From contig NZ_KB905155.1 in the NCBI RefSeq assembly GCF_000378605.1, forward strand, positions 744,001 to 808,000: a stretch of 64,000 bases of DNA, given 5' to 3'. This DNA comes from Thioalkalivibrio sp. ALJ21. Its GTDB lineage: Bacteria > Pseudomonadota > Gammaproteobacteria > Ectothiorhodospirales > Ectothiorhodospiraceae. The notes beneath the pieces were generated by a model that saw only the letters and a list, made by a program, of their open reading frames with translations, was not told the DNA's origin and made no database searches. A program made the translations under genes and the position numbers. Within the stretch, counting starts at the first letter, position 1, and every line of letters starts with the position of its first letter. Of this stretch, positions 36,076 to 45,990 are shown one piece after another.

Positions 36076-39000
36076 TCAGCCCACAAACACACGCGCATTG
36101 CGGAACAACCGCATCCAGGGGCCGTCTTCGCCCCAGTCCTGCGGGTGCCAGCTGTGCTGCACGGTGCGGAACACCCGTTCCGGGTGCGGCATCATGATCG
36201 TGGCACGGCCATCCTGCGAAGTGAAACCGGTGGCGCCGCCCGGGGAGCCGTTGGGATTCGCCGGATAGTGGCTGGCCGGCGTGTCGTCGGCCTCGACGTA
36301 GCGCAGCGCCGCCTGATCATGTACCGGGAGCTCGTCCCGATACTGCACGCGGCCCTCCCCGTGCGAGACCACGACGGGCAGCAGAGACCCGCCCATACCG
36401 TCCAGCAGGACCGAGGGTCCCGGCTCCACCCGGACCAGTGACAACCGGGCCTCGAACTGCTCCGAGCGATTGCGCACAAAGCGCGGCCAGTGATCCGCCC
36501 CGGGGATCAGCGGGGCCAGATGAGACAACATCTGGCAGCCATTACAAACCCCGAGCGTAAAGCTGTCGGTGCGGTCGAAAAAGGCCTGAAACTGATCGCG
36601 CAGCGCCGTATGGTTCAGGATGGTCTGGGCCCAGCCGCCCCCGGCCCCGAGCACGTCACCGTAGGAAAATCCGCCGCAGACGGCGAGGCCCTGCATCTCG
36701 TCCAGCGCTCGTCGACCCGAGAGCAGGTCCGTCATATGGACATCCACCGGTTGGAAGCCCGCGCGCTCGAACGCCGCCGCCATCTCCAGCTGGCCGTTCA
36801 CCCCCTGCTCGCGCAGAATCGCCACGCGCGGCCGCTCACCAGTCGCGATCATGGGCGCGGCGATATCCTCGGCCGGGTCGAAACCAAGGCGTGCTGTCAG
36901 GCCGCCATCTTCGTCTACGCGAGAGAATTCCTCGTCGGCGCACTCCGGATCGTCGCGCAGCCGCTGCATCGCGGCCGAGGTTGCCTGCCACTCGCCCTGC
37001 AACTGCGCACGCGTCGTCTCCAGCAAATCCTTCGGTCCCTGGCGCACGAGGACGCGGTCATCCGCGCGCACGGTCGCGACGCGGTGCAGGTGCGCGCCCA
37101 GGCCCACGGCGTTCAACCCGTCACGCAGCGCCGCCTCGGCCCCCGGGGCCAGCTGCACGACTGCGCCCAGCTCCTCGTTGAACAGCCACTCCTGAGCGCG
37201 GTGGTCGTCGGGCACCGTGACCTCCAGCCCGCAACGACCGGCGAAGACCATCTCCGCAAGCGTCGTGAACAGGCCGCCATCGGAACGATCGTGGTAGGCA
37301 GCCAGCAAATCCTTGCGACGCAGCCCCGTGATCACATCAAAGAAGCCACGCAGGCGCGCCACATCGACCAGATCCGGTGTCTCGCTCCCGATATGCCCCC
37401 AGGCCTGCGCCAGCGCCGAACCGCCCATGCGGGTGTTCCCTTCGCCCAGATCAATGAGCCACAGGGTCGAATCCGCACTTGGATTCAACTCGGGCGTCAC
37501 GCTACGCCGGACATCGGCGACCGGGGCAAAGCCCGAGACAATCAGCGAGACCGGGGAGTACATATCCCGCGCCTCGCCATCGGCGGTCTCCCAGACCGTA
37601 CGCATCGACAGCGAATCCTTGCCCACCGGGATAGAGATGCCCAGACCCGGGCACACATCCTCGGCCACCGCGCGCACGGTATCGAACAGGTTCGCGTCTT
37701 CCCCGGGCACGCCGGCGGCGGCCATCCAGTTGGCCGACAGCCGAATCATCTCGGTACTGTCGATATCCGCGGCGGCCATGTTGGTCACGACCTCGCCGAT
37801 CGCCATGCGCCCCGAGGCCGGGCCGGAGAGGATCGCCAGTGGCGTGCGCTCGCCCATGGCCATCGCCTCGCCGGTATAGCCCTCGAAGTCGGTCAGCGTC
37901 ACCGCGCAGTCGGCCACCGGCACCTGCCAGGGGCCGACCATCTGATCGCGCGCGACCAGCCCGCCCACACTGCGATCGCCAATCGTGATCAGGAAGTGCT
38001 TGGCCGCCACCGTCGGGACCTGCAGCACGCGGCGCACCGCCTCATCCAGGTGGCAAGCGCCTGCGTCAAAATCGGTGGCCGGCGGTGCCGTGCGACGGTC
38101 CTCGCGCGTCATGCGCGGCGTCTTGCCGAGCAGCATGCCCATCGGCATGTCCACGGGCGGCTCGTGGAACAGCCGGTCCTCGACCTTCAGGTGCCCTTCC
38201 TCGGTGGCGCGACCGACCACCGCGAACGGCGCCCGCTCGCGCTCGGCCAGCATGCGGAAAGTCTCCAGGCGGGCGTCGTCCACGGCCAGCACATAACGTT
38301 CCTGCGCCTCGTTGCACCACAGCTCCATCGGCGACAGGCCCGGCTCGGCGGTTGGGACCTCCCGCATCTCGATCACGCCGCCCCGACCGGCATCGTCGAG
38401 GATTTCGGGGATCGCATTGGAAAGACCGCCCGCACCCACGTCATGGATCGAACGGATCGGGTTCTGCACCCCCAGCGCGGTGCAGCGGTCGATCACCTCC
38501 TGGCAGCGCCGCTCCATCTCCGGATTGCCCCGCTGCACCGAGGCGAAATCGAGCTGCTCGGCACTGGCACCACTCGCCATCGACGAGGCCGCCCCGCCGC
38601 CCAGGCCGATCAGCATCGCGGGGCCACCCAGCACCACGATCGGCGTACCCGGTGGCACGTCCTGCTTGTGCACGTGTTCGCCCCGGATCGATCCCAGCCC
38701 GCCGGCCAGCATGATCGGCTTGTGATAGCCGTACAGGGCCTTGCTTCCATCCGGGCGCGGCAGGGCCATCTCGAAGGTGCGGAAGTATCCGGCCAGCGCC
38801 GGGCGGCCGAATTCGTTGTTGAATGCGGCGGCGCCGATCGGACCATCGAGCATGATCTGGCGCGCACTCTCGATCCGCTGCGGCCGGCCGAAGTCACGCT
38901 CCCACGGCTGTGGCAGATCGGGGATCTGGAGATTGGACACGGTAAATCCGGTCAGCCCCGCCTTGGGCTTGGAGCCCTGGCCAGTGGCCCCCTCGTCGCG

Positions 39001-39951
39001 GATCTCCCCGCCCGAACCCGTGGCGGCACCCGGAAACGGCGAGATCGCGGTCGGGTGGTTATGGGTTTCCACCTTCATCAGGATCGGCAGATCCAGGGAC
39101 TCGCGCTGATACTCGCCGGTGATCGCGTCCGGCATCAGACGGATGCCCGCATGCCCGGCGATCACCGAGGCATTGTCGCTATAGGCCGACAACACGCGCT
39201 CCGGGTGTTTCTGATGGGTACTGCGGATCATCCCGAACAGGGTGCGTTCGTCCGCCTCGCCATCCAGGATCCAGGCGGCGTTGAAGATCTTGTGGCGGCA
39301 GTGTTCGGAGTTCGCCTGGGCGAACATCATCAGTTCGGCATCGGTGGGCGCGCGCCCGAGGGCCGCGTAGCCGTCCGCGAGATACTCGATCTCGTCCGGC
39401 GAGAGCGCCAGCCCCAGATCGACATTGGCGGCTTCCAGCGCCCGGCGCGGGTCGTCGCCCAGCTCTACACGGCCCAGCGAGCGCGGCGTCTCGGTCTGGA
39501 ACAGCCGCGCCGCCTCCGCCGGATCCTCGATAACCGTCTCGGTCATCCGGTCGTGGAGCACATCGCCCAGCGCCTCAAGGGCCGCGCCCTTGGCCCCCTG
39601 CCCGCCGATCTGCCAGTGGATGCCGCGCTCGATCCGCACTACGGCCTCCTCGAGGCCGGCGTGGTGTGCGATCTCGGTGGCCTTGGACGACCACGGGCTG
39701 ATCGTGCCAAAACGCGGGATCACCACCAGTTCGCGCTGGATTTCGAAGTCCGGCTCGCGCCAGGCCTCGCCCTCCGACAACAGGCGGTCCAGGATCGCGT
39801 CTTCTTCCGCCGTCAGGCGGCGCCGGGGCTCGATGAAATACACAAACCGTGCCGCGAGCGGACCCGCGTCAGGGACACTCGCCCGCAGGCCGGCTTCCAG
39901 TGCCCGCAGCCGAAATGGCGAGACGGCGATACCCCCTTCCACAAACCGCAT
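36076..39951 (-). CDS. purL: Phosphoribosylformylglycinamidine synthase
   Basis: Large ATP- and glutamine-dependent enzyme of purine synthesis (FGAR to FGAM). At 1291 residues it is the proteobacterial large-PurL type: N-terminal PurS-like domain, linker, two AIRS-type halves ([32 protein letters not shown]) and a C-terminal class I glutamine amidotransferase with nucleophile Cys in [11 protein letters not shown] and His/Glu in [10 protein letters not shown]. It marks the end of the flagellar block and the return to housekeeping genes. Confidence 0.98.
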   Translation of the reverse strand: MRFVEGGIAVSPFRLRALEAGLRASVPDAGPLAARFVYFIEPRRRLTAEEDAILDRLLSEGEAWREPDFEIQRELVVIPRFGTISPWSSKATEIAHHAGLEEAVVRIERGIHWQIGGQGAKGAALEALGDVLHDRMTETVIEDPAEAARLFQTETPRSLGRVELGDDPRRALEAANVDLGLALSPDEIEYLADGYAALGRAPTDAELMMFAQANSEHCRHKIFNAAWILDGEADERTLFGMIRSTHQKHPERVLSAYSDNASVIAGHAGIRLMPDAITGEYQRESLDLPILMKVETHNHPTAISPFPGAATGSGGEIRDEGATGQGSKPKAGLTGFTVSNLQIPDLPQPWERDFGRPQRIESARQIMLDGPIGAAAFNNEFGRPALAGYFRTFEMALPRPDGSKALYGYHKPIMLAGGLGSIRGEHVHKQDVPPGTPIVVLGGPAMLIGLGGGAASSMASGASAEQLDFASVQRGNPEMERRCQEVIDRCTALGVQNPIRSIHDVGAGGLSNAIPEILDDAGRGGVIEMREVPTAEPGLSPMELWCNEAQERYVLAVDDARLETFRMLAERERAPFAVVGRATEEGHLKVEDRLFHEPPVDMPMGMLLGKTPRMTREDRRTAPPATDFDAGACHLDEAVRRVLQVPTVAAKHFLITIGDRSVGGLVARDQMVGPWQVPVADCAVTLTDFEGYTGEAMAMGERTPLAILSGPASGRMAIGEVVTNMAAADIDSTEMIRLSANWMAAAGVPGEDANLFDTVRAVAEDVCPGLGISIPVGKDSLSMRTVWETADGEARDMYSPVSLIVSGFAPVADVRRSVTPELNPSADSTLWLIDLGEGNTRMGGSALAQAWGHIGSETPDLVDVARLRGFFDVITGLRRKDLLAAYHDRSDGGLFTTLAEMVFAGRCGLEVTVPDDHRAQEWLFNEELGAVVQLAPGAEAALRDGLNAVGLGAHLHRVATVRADDRVLVRQGPKDLLETTRAQLQGEWQATSAAMQRLRDDPECADEEFSRVDEDGGLTARLGFDPAEDIAAPMIATGERPRVAILREQGVNGQLEMAAAFERAGFQPVDVHMTDLLSGRRALDEMQGLAVCGGFSYGDVLGAGGGWAQTILNHTALRDQFQAFFDRTDSFTLGVCNGCQMLSHLAPLIPGADHWPRFVRNRSEQFEARLSLVRVEPGPSVLLDGMGGSLLPVVVSHGEGRVQYRDELPVHDQAALRYVEADDTPASHYPANPNGSPGGATGFTSQDGRATIMMPHPERVFRTVQHSWHPQDWGEDGPWMRLFRNARVFVG

Positions 39952-40037
39952 TGCGCTTCCTCGATACCCGGAGATGACAAAGGCTGCGCATTGTACCGGA
40001 CCCGGCGCCGGGCCGGGACCGCCGCGCGCCTACTGGA

Positions 40038-40457
40038 TCACTCTCCGTGGACCGTTATGGTCAGCGTGCGGGTGTGTGCGGCGTAGCGGTGTTCCCACAG
40101 AAACAGGCCCTGCCAGGTACCCAGGATCAACCGGCCGCGGCCGACCGGAACGGTCAGGTCGTTGTGGGTCAGCATCGCGCGGGCATGGGCGGCCATGTCG
40201 TCGTCGCCTTCCATGTCGTGCCGGTAGGCAGGATCGCCGTCCGGTGCCATGCGCGCGATCAGGGTCTCCAGATCATGGCGCACATCGGGATCGGCGTTCT
40301 CGGTCACCAGCAACGACGCACTGGTGTGGTGCTGAAAGACATGACAGGTACCCGTGGTGATCCCGCTGGCGACCACGACCTCTTCGACCTGGCGCGTGAT
40401 GTTGATCGTGCCCCGCCCCTCGGTGCGTACGCGAAAGCTGTCCTGATGCACGGCCAT
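40038..40457 (-). CDS. YjbQ-family secondary thiamine-phosphate synthase-like protein
   Basis: A 139-residue small beta-barrel-like UPF0047/YjbQ protein. Diagnostic sequence is present: GTCHVFQHHTSASLLVTENADP (in parts VFQHHTSASL, TENADPDV), DHxxMEGDDDM-type acidic stretch and LILGTWQGLFLWEHR. Family members show weak thiamine-phosphate synthase activity in vitro; the in vivo role is unclear. It lies between the purL start and the tmRNA terminator, on the same strand. Confidence 0.9.
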   Translation of the reverse strand: MAVHQDSFRVRTEGRGTINITRQVEEVVVASGITTGTCHVFQHHTSASLLVTENADPDVRHDLETLIARMAPDGDPAYRHDMEGDDDMAAHARAMLTHNDLTVPVGRGRLILGTWQGLFLWEHRYAAHTRTLTITVHGE

Positions 40458-40472
40458 ACCCGGCTCCCCAAC

Positions 40473-40494
40473 AAAAAAGCGCCCGAAGGCGCTT
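40473..40494 (-). terminator. Rho-independent terminator of ssrA
   Basis: On the minus strand a 7-bp stem AAGCGCC/GGCGCTT with a TTCG-type tetraloop is followed by a T-run. It starts 18 bases after the 3' CCA end of the tmRNA. Confidence 0.9.
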
Positions 40495-40511
40495 GATTGG
40501 ACTTGCTAACT

Positions 40512-40872
40512 TGGTGGAGGCGGCGGGAATCGAACCCGCGTCCGCAGGCCCTCCGCCTTCGGCTCTACATGCTTATCCCGTCTTTCAGTTTAACCAGCCG
40601 CTACCCGACAGGCAGGGAAAACAACTGGCGATCCCGGTTTAGTTTTAATGGATCCACGCCGGGCGCGCTTCACCACGAGCTTGTGAGAGTCGACGCCCGA
40701 TACTGGACGCACAAGCACGGCTCCAGTCGGACGGCATCTACCGGTTTTTAAGCGGCGAGTGCGTAGTTGTCGTCGTTGGCAACTATTTTTTTGCAGTGAT
40801 TTTTACGAGGCTCACCACATCCTCGGCATGCACCTCAGGTTTCGCGACCCGCGTCGAATCCAAGTCGCCCCC
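40512..40872 (-). ncRNA. ssrA: Transfer-messenger RNA (tmRNA)
   Basis: The RNA rescues stalled ribosomes with SmpB. The 5' end begins GGGGGCGACTTGGATTCGAC and the 3' end is the TpsiC arm GGTTCGATTCCCGCC followed by CTCCACCA, forming the tRNA-like domain; length is about 361 nt. The tag reading frame occupies 40748-40780 and encodes ANDDNYALAA followed by TAA, after an A-rich run with TAG, as in other gammaproteobacteria. It differs from the E. coli tag (ANDENYALAA) by D for E. Confidence 0.97.
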
Positions 40873-40890
40873 TTGCAGTACACAGACAGT

Positions 40891-41985
40891 CTACCGCGCC
40901 GAGGGTTCCCCGACCAGACGGATATGCACGGTGACCTCCTCGCGGTCGTGATACAGCTGCCGTGCCCTGACTTCATAGGCCAGCCCCGCCGCCGTCAGTC
41001 GTTCGTCCAGGCGCTCCAGGCAGTCCCGCACCGTCTGCCAGCGTTTCTTCATCGGCAGTTTCAGGTTGAACACCGCCTCGCGGCACCACTGCCTCTCCAG
41101 CCAGTCCCCCATGCGCGCCGCAACACGCGCCGGCTTGTCCACGATGTCGCAGACCAGCCAGGTCACGGGATTGGGCGGTTCCCAGACGAAGGCATCCTCG
41201 CGGTGATGCTCCACCTGGGTCGTCGCCATCAACCGCTCGTCCATCGGCCCGTTGTCCACTGCATGCACGTGCATCCCGCGCCGCACCAGCTGCCAGGTCC
41301 AGCCGCCCGGAGCGGCCCCCAGATCCACGGCCTGCATGCCCTCGGCCAGACGCTCCGGCCACTGCTCCGCCGGGATAAATGTGTGCCAGGCCTCTTCCAG
41401 CTTCAGCGCGGATCGGCTGGGCGCGTCGGATGCCGCCCGCAGGCGCGGCTTGCCCTCCGGCCAGTCGCTGCGTTCTCCCGGCCGGGAGAACGCAATCTGT
41501 ACACGGTCGCCAGCGGACCAGAACAGGTGCGCACGCAACCCGCCCGCGTCCGCCACCAGCAGGCCGCATTTTCGCAACACCGCCTGCAAGGGTCGATCCA
41601 GCGCGCGTGCCAGCCGGACCAGTGACTGGCCCTCATTGGTATCCGGACATTCATGCCACACCGAGTCGAAACAGATCCCCGTCAACTGAAGCTGGTCCAG
41701 GATTGGGGTGACCCGATCGTCCCGACTCAGGCGTTCCAGTGGGTGCAGCGCTAACAGGCGCTGGCGGGCAAAAAACAATTCATCCAGTGGCAGTGCCGCG
41801 GCCAGCCCCACCAGATCGCCATCCGCCGGGACAAAGCGTACAAATCCGGTATCGGGCTTCGCGCGCGGATAGGCGGCCATGCCCTTCTCCGCCGCCCGCT
41901 CCGTCAGCTCGGCAATCAGGTCGGGCTCGAAGCCCGGGCGGCAGTAAAACAGCAATTCGGACGCCGTCGCCTCGATCGCCTCCAT
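40891..41985 (-). CDS. rlmM: 23S rRNA 2'-O-ribose methyltransferase RlmM (C2498)
   Basis: SAM-dependent methyltransferase that modifies C2498 of 23S rRNA. The 364 residues comprise an N-terminal THUMP-like domain and a Rossmann domain with SAM motif AVDLGAAPGGWTWQLVRRG (about 215-233) and K-D-K-E-type residues (AVDNGPMD, WLVCDIVDKP, FNLKLPMKKRW, EVTVHIR). The start 41985 has GGAGGGGA immediately upstream and gives a length close to E. coli RlmM (366); an upstream frame from 42057 reads through a terminator and is rejected. It ends 18 bases before the mature tmRNA 5' end. Confidence 0.95.
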   Translation of the reverse strand: MEAIEATASELLFYCRPGFEPDLIAELTERAAEKGMAAYPRAKPDTGFVRFVPADGDLVGLAAALPLDELFFARQRLLALHPLERLSRDDRVTPILDQLQLTGICFDSVWHECPDTNEGQSLVRLARALDRPLQAVLRKCGLLVADAGGLRAHLFWSAGDRVQIAFSRPGERSDWPEGKPRLRAASDAPSRSALKLEEAWHTFIPAEQWPERLAEGMQAVDLGAAPGGWTWQLVRRGMHVHAVDNGPMDERLMATTQVEHHREDAFVWEPPNPVTWLVCDIVDKPARVAARMGDWLERQWCREAVFNLKLPMKKRWQTVRDCLERLDERLTAAGLAYEVRARQLYHDREEVTVHIRLVGEPSAR

Positions 41986-41997
41986 GTCCCCTCCATG

Positions 41998-42036
41998 AAA
42001 AAAAGCCGCCGCACCCGAGAGGGGTGAGGCGGCTTT
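41998..42036 (-). terminator. Rho-independent terminator of soxB
   Basis: A 15-bp stem with one mismatch (AAAGCCGCCGCACCC against GGGTGAGGCGGCTTT) and a short loop is followed by a run of T on the minus strand. It lies 46 bases after the soxB stop and ends just before the rlmM Shine-Dalgarno. Confidence 0.9.
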
Positions 42037-42081
42037 GAGGGTACCCGGACCGAACATCCGGTCACCAATCCACGGTCGGGA

Positions 42082-43815
42082 TCAGACCTCCAGGCCCGGA
42101 TCGCCTTCGACGTTCTTCAGCTTCGGCAGATAGGGCTTGCTAACCTCGACCGTACCCTTCTCGCGCAGGTAGTCCGCGACCAGTTCCCAGACCGGCTCGG
42201 AGTCCAGCGGCTCGTGCACGTTCGCCCAGCCGGCCACGACATAGTTCTTGTCCATGTCGATCGGCTCGCCATTGATCTCCAGATCGCTGATACGCGAACC
42301 CATCGACTCGTGCGGATCAATCGTGTACTTGATCCCGCCGGTGCGGACCATGTCGCCACCGCGGTGGTGATACGGGTTGGCGTTGAAGATCGAGTTGGCG
42401 ACGTCTTCCAGCGTGTTCTTCAGCTGTTCGCCGGTCATCTCGTTACGCTGGACCTCGGAGTACGTGGTCACGGTCTGGCTCATCACCTCCTCGAAGGTGA
42501 TCGGCTGACCCGGCAGGACACTCACACCCCAGCGGAAGCCCGGGGACAGCGCGACTTCGGCATCCAGCTTCTCGCGCAGCGCATCCAGGATCACCTCGTC
42601 AAAGGTGCCGTTGAAGTTGCCACGGCGGTACAGCACGCCGTCGGTCACCGCGAGCTCTTCGTTCAGCTTGTCCTGGTAAGGCTCGTGAACCTTCTTCACG
42701 TGCTCTTCCATCTCCGGATCGGCATCCAGCAGGTTGGAGAACACCGGCAGCATGTGGAACTTGTAGTCGCGCACGCCGCTCTCGCCGACATCCAGGTCCA
42801 GCAGGCCCAGGAACTTGCCGTTCGAACCGGCGTTGGTCACCAGCGTGATGTCGCCACCGGCGTTTTCGATCTCGACCGCACCGGGGATCGGGTCGTGGGT
42901 ATGACCACCCATGATCACGTCCACGCCTTCCAGGTTACGGGCCATTTCCATGTCCGTGACCATGCCGTTGTGCGACAGGATCGCGACCACCTTCGCGCCC
43001 TTTTCGCGGCACTCGTTGATCATGCGCTGCATGTTTTCGTCGCGGATACCGAAGCTCCAGTCCGGGAACATGTAGCTCGGGTTGGCCACCGAGGTGTACG
43101 GGAAGGCCTGACCAATCACCGCCACCGGCACGCCATTCATCTCGCGGATGGTGTAGGGCTCGAACACCGGGTCGCCCCAGTCGCGGTCCTCGATGTTCTG
43201 CGCCAGGAAGTCGATGCCGTTCGGCTTGAAGTCGTTCTCGACGATCTCCATCACGCGGTCGTCACCGAAGGTGAACTCCCAGTGGCCCACCATAATGTCG
43301 ATGCCCAGCAGCTTCTGCGCGTCGACCATGTCCTGACCGTCGTCCCACAGGGACACCGCAGAACCGTGCCAGGTGTCGCCGCCGTCCAGCAGCAGCGCTT
43401 CCGGCCGGTCGGCGCGCAGCTTCTTGACCAGCGTGGAGAGGTGCGCAAAACCACCCATGCGGCCGTATTTTTCCGCCGCGTCGGCGTAATCCAGGTGCGT
43501 GACCGCGTGCGCCATCGGCGTACCGGGCTTGATGTCGAACCACTCGAGCAGCTCATTGCCCACCAGCACCGGCGGCTTGCCCTTCATGTCGCCCACGCCA
43601 ATGTTCACGTTCGGCTCGCGGAAGTAGATCGGCTTCAGCTGCGCGTGGCAGTCGGTGTAGTGCAGGAACGAGACATTGCCGAACTTCGGGATGTCGTACA
43701 TCTCGCTGCTCAGGGGCTTCCACGACCCCTTCTCGCCGGCCCAGGCATTCATCGAGAAGCCGGCGGCGCTCGCCACGGCCATGGCTTGCAGGAATTCTCT
43801 CCGAGTCAGATTCAT
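42082..43815 (-). CDS. soxB: Thiosulfohydrolase SoxB
   Basis: Periplasmic di-manganese enzyme of the Sox thiosulfate-oxidation pathway; it hydrolyses the sulfone sulfate from SoxYZ-bound intermediates. The 577-residue protein begins with a twin-arginine signal (TRREFLQAMAVASAAGFSM). Metal-site motifs of the 5'-nucleotidase fold are visible: HYTDCHAQLKP, DGGDTWHGSA, GHWEFTFG, ILSHNG and GGHTHDP. SoxB-specific sequence such as SVANPSYMFPDWSFGIRDEN separates it from ordinary 5'-nucleotidases. AGGAG precedes the ATG. No other sox gene is in the window, and solitary soxB is common in Thioalkalivibrio-type sulfur oxidisers. Confidence 0.95.
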   Translation of the reverse strand: MNLTRREFLQAMAVASAAGFSMNAWAGEKGSWKPLSSEMYDIPKFGNVSFLHYTDCHAQLKPIYFREPNVNIGVGDMKGKPPVLVGNELLEWFDIKPGTPMAHAVTHLDYADAAEKYGRMGGFAHLSTLVKKLRADRPEALLLDGGDTWHGSAVSLWDDGQDMVDAQKLLGIDIMVGHWEFTFGDDRVMEIVENDFKPNGIDFLAQNIEDRDWGDPVFEPYTIREMNGVPVAVIGQAFPYTSVANPSYMFPDWSFGIRDENMQRMINECREKGAKVVAILSHNGMVTDMEMARNLEGVDVIMGGHTHDPIPGAVEIENAGGDITLVTNAGSNGKFLGLLDLDVGESGVRDYKFHMLPVFSNLLDADPEMEEHVKKVHEPYQDKLNEELAVTDGVLYRRGNFNGTFDEVILDALREKLDAEVALSPGFRWGVSVLPGQPITFEEVMSQTVTTYSEVQRNEMTGEQLKNTLEDVANSIFNANPYHHRGGDMVRTGGIKYTIDPHESMGSRISDLEINGEPIDMDKNYVVAGWANVHEPLDSEPVWELVADYLREKGTVEVSKPYLPKLKNVEGDPGLEV

Positions 43816-44290
43816 TGACTGGCTCCTATTGGTGGTTTGAATTGGATAAATCGCAATTTCTGGCTGGACCTGTTCCGGTCCTCTTCCCGGTTATTCCGGA
43901 CGTGCTTTGACCGATTTTGTTCCATCGGCCTGGTCGTTAGCGGGTGCGCAGCCTACAGGAGTTAGTGCGAGTTCGCGCGGGATCGAATGAAATTCGAGCC
44001 CGTTCCAATCCGATCTGCGCCGACAAAAAAATGCTCCGGGAGCCTGCCAGAGCCACAACGCAGGTCACAAAAAAGGCCTGTCACCCTGGGGGTAACAGGC
44101 CAAGACGCGACATACACCGCCGGAGGAATCGATACGGGGGCACGGCGCCAACAGCGCTGATCCTTGTGCCTTCGCCGATCGACCCATGCCCGGCAGCTAC
44201 AGTCTATGAACCTCAAACCCGGCGGGGATTGATTCAGATCAACTATCCCGCGGGTTCGGGGTCACGCCCCCTCATCCTGATCCACGCGGC
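43816..44290. other. Intergenic region between soxB and fba
   Basis: No gene is supported here. The right half carries the fba terminator (44069-44101). The left part is the soxB promoter and leader region; it holds several A/T-rich stretches, but I cannot pick one -35/-10 pair with confidence. Confidence 0.6.
44069..44101 (-). terminator. Rho-independent terminator of fba
   Basis: On the minus strand a GGCCTGTTACCC stem (one G-U pair) is followed by six T residues. It lies about 190 bases beyond the fba stop, the nearest upstream gene on that strand. Confidence 0.85.
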
Positions 44291-45295
44291 CTAGGCTGCG
44301 TACTTGCCCTCCGCGGCCAGACCATTGTCGCGGGCGCGCTCGTACACGGTCTTCTGCGCGCTCTCGAAATTCGCCTGCATGTTCTCGCCCCAGAGCTTCA
44401 TCGCGGCCTGCTGCATGCCACGGCCATAGGAAAACGAGAGCGGCCAGGGCGTGCCGCCAATGCGATTCATCGCGTCCAGGTGCGCGGTCGCATCCTCGTC
44501 ACTCTGCCCGCCGGACAGGAACACAATGCCGGGCAGGATCGCGGGCACCGCGGATGCCAGGCAGCGCAGCGTCGCATGGGCGACATCCTCCACGCCCACC
44601 TGCTCCGGGCAGTCCTTGCCGGGGATCACCATGCTCGCCTTCAGGATCGTGCCTTCCAGCAAGACGTGATGCTCGTACAGCGCGTTGAACACCGCCCGCT
44701 GGGTCGCCTCGGTGACGCCATAGCAGGTCTCGATGTCGTGATCGCCATCCATCAGCACCTCGGGCTCCACAATGGGCACCAGCCCCTGCTCCTGACAAAG
44801 CGCCGCATAACGGGCCAGCGCATGGGCATTGGCCTCGATGCAAGTGTCAGTCGGCATGGTCTCGCCGATGGTGATGACGGCACGCCACTTCGCGAACTTC
44901 GCGCCCATGCTGGCGTACTCCTGCAAACGCTCGCGCAGCCCGTCCAGGCCCTCGGTAACCTTCTCGCCGGGGAAGCCCGCCAGGTCCTTGGCGCCGGTGT
45001 CCACCTTGATACCGGGCAGGATGCCCGCCTCGCGCATCACATCCGCGAATGGCTTGCCGTCGCGCGTCGACTGGCGCAGGGTTTCGTCGTACAGGATGGC
45101 GCCGGAGATGTATTCGTTCAGCTTCGGCGTGGTCAGCAGGAGCTCGCGGTAGGTCCGGCGATTCTCCTCGGTGTTCTCCACGCCCACGGCATTGAATCGC
45201 TTGCCGATCGTGCCGGTGGATTCGTCGATCGCGATGATGCCCTTTCCAGGGGCCACCATCGCCTCGGCTGTTTCGATCAATGTGTCGATTTTCAT
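44291..45295 (-). CDS. fba: Class I fructose-bisphosphate aldolase
   Basis: Schiff-base aldolase of glycolysis, gluconeogenesis and the Calvin cycle, 334 residues. Family sequence is clear: AMVAPGKGIIAIDESTGTIGKRF at the N-terminus (in parts GKGIIAIDEST), FAKWRAVITIG with catalytic Lys region, VPIVEPEVLMDGDHDI, and the Schiff-base Lys in GTILKASMVIPG. C-terminal LSFSYGRGMQQAAMKLWG is typical. In an autotrophic sulfur oxidiser a role in CO2 fixation is likely. An inverted repeat lies upstream. Confidence 0.96.
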   Translation of the reverse strand: MKIDTLIETAEAMVAPGKGIIAIDESTGTIGKRFNAVGVENTEENRRTYRELLLTTPKLNEYISGAILYDETLRQSTRDGKPFADVMREAGILPGIKVDTGAKDLAGFPGEKVTEGLDGLRERLQEYASMGAKFAKWRAVITIGETMPTDTCIEANAHALARYAALCQEQGLVPIVEPEVLMDGDHDIETCYGVTEATQRAVFNALYEHHVLLEGTILKASMVIPGKDCPEQVGVEDVAHATLRCLASAVPAILPGIVFLSGGQSDEDATAHLDAMNRIGGTPWPLSFSYGRGMQQAAMKLWGENMQANFESAQKTVYERARDNGLAAEGKYAA

Positions 45296-45319
45296 GCCTG
45301 CTCCTTGGGGTCGGTATGC

Positions 45320-45372
45320 CCGTATGGATTTCCGTTGGAGACTAGTTCCCCGCTCGGGGTTCTTCCATACGG
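45320..45372. promoter_or_regulatory. Inverted repeat upstream of fba
   Basis: CCGTATGG at 45320-45327 is repeated in inverse at 45365-45372 (CCATACGG), enclosing a smaller CCCCGCTCGGGG-type hairpin. It lies 25-77 bases before the fba ATG and could be an operator for a dimeric regulator or a leader structure. Confidence 0.4.
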
Positions 45373-45411
45373 ACTCCCAACGCCCGGGAGCAGTTCACAA
45401 ACAGTGTTTCT

Positions 45412-45966
45412 CTAATTCAGCCACTCCTTGCGTACGACGAACGTCTCCGCGATCAGGTCGTGCAGCGCCTGGCGGCGGCGGGTAAACGCCACCATCAGGT
45501 AGCCGATGCCGAACAGCAGACCGGAGAGGATCTCCGCGAGATAACGTCCCGTGGCGCGCATGAAGGTGATGCGCTCCCCGTGATAATCAACCACACGCAG
45601 CCCCACCGCCATCTTGCCGACCGTCGCCTGGTAGCGGGAGCTGTGCATCCCCGCCCAGTACAGCCAGGCCACCAGGATGTTGATCAGCATCCAGGCAATA
45701 TCAGCCGCCATCAGCTCGGGTTCCGGCCCCTTGGGCGCCATCGTCTCCGGGCTGATGACCATCTGCGCCACGATCTGCGGCACCCCGATCACCACCATGT
45801 CGACCAGGGTGGCCAGCACGCGCCGCCAGAATCCACCAAAGGCGGCGCGATCCTCCGGCGGGCCCGCCCGTCCGCCCGATGGCACCACTTCGGTCAGATC
45901 GGCCCCGCACCCATTGCAGTAGCGCGCCTCGGGCGGGTTGTCCCGCCCGCATGCCTTACATTCCAT
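45412..45966 (-). CDS. RDD-family membrane protein with N-terminal zinc ribbon
   Basis: 184 residues. A zinc-ribbon-like CxxC pair starts the protein (CKACGRDNPPEARYCNGCG, C3/C6 and C17/C20). It is followed by an RDD membrane domain with about three helices (LATLVDMVVIGVPQIVAQMVI, ADIAWMLINILVAWLYWAG, YLAEILSGLLFGIGYLMVAF), including the Arg-Asp region FWRRVLATLVDM and typical QTVGKMAVGLRVVD-like sequence (YQATVGKMAVGLRVVD). Some RDD proteins of halophiles act as cation/proton antiporters; that role is speculative here. Upstream of it lies the SnoaL-like gene. Confidence 0.88.
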   Translation of the reverse strand: MECKACGRDNPPEARYCNGCGADLTEVVPSGGRAGPPEDRAAFGGFWRRVLATLVDMVVIGVPQIVAQMVISPETMAPKGPEPELMAADIAWMLINILVAWLYWAGMHSSRYQATVGKMAVGLRVVDYHGERITFMRATGRYLAEILSGLLFGIGYLMVAFTRRRQALHDLIAETFVVRKEWLN

Positions 45967-45990
45967 GTAACCCCCCGTGACGGTAAAGCC

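Noticed and set aside
36490..40086. A 1198-codon plus-strand open frame opposite purL
   Set aside because: It is the antisense shadow of a full-length purL; the product is His/Arg/Gln-rich with no family resemblance. High GC makes long antisense frames common.
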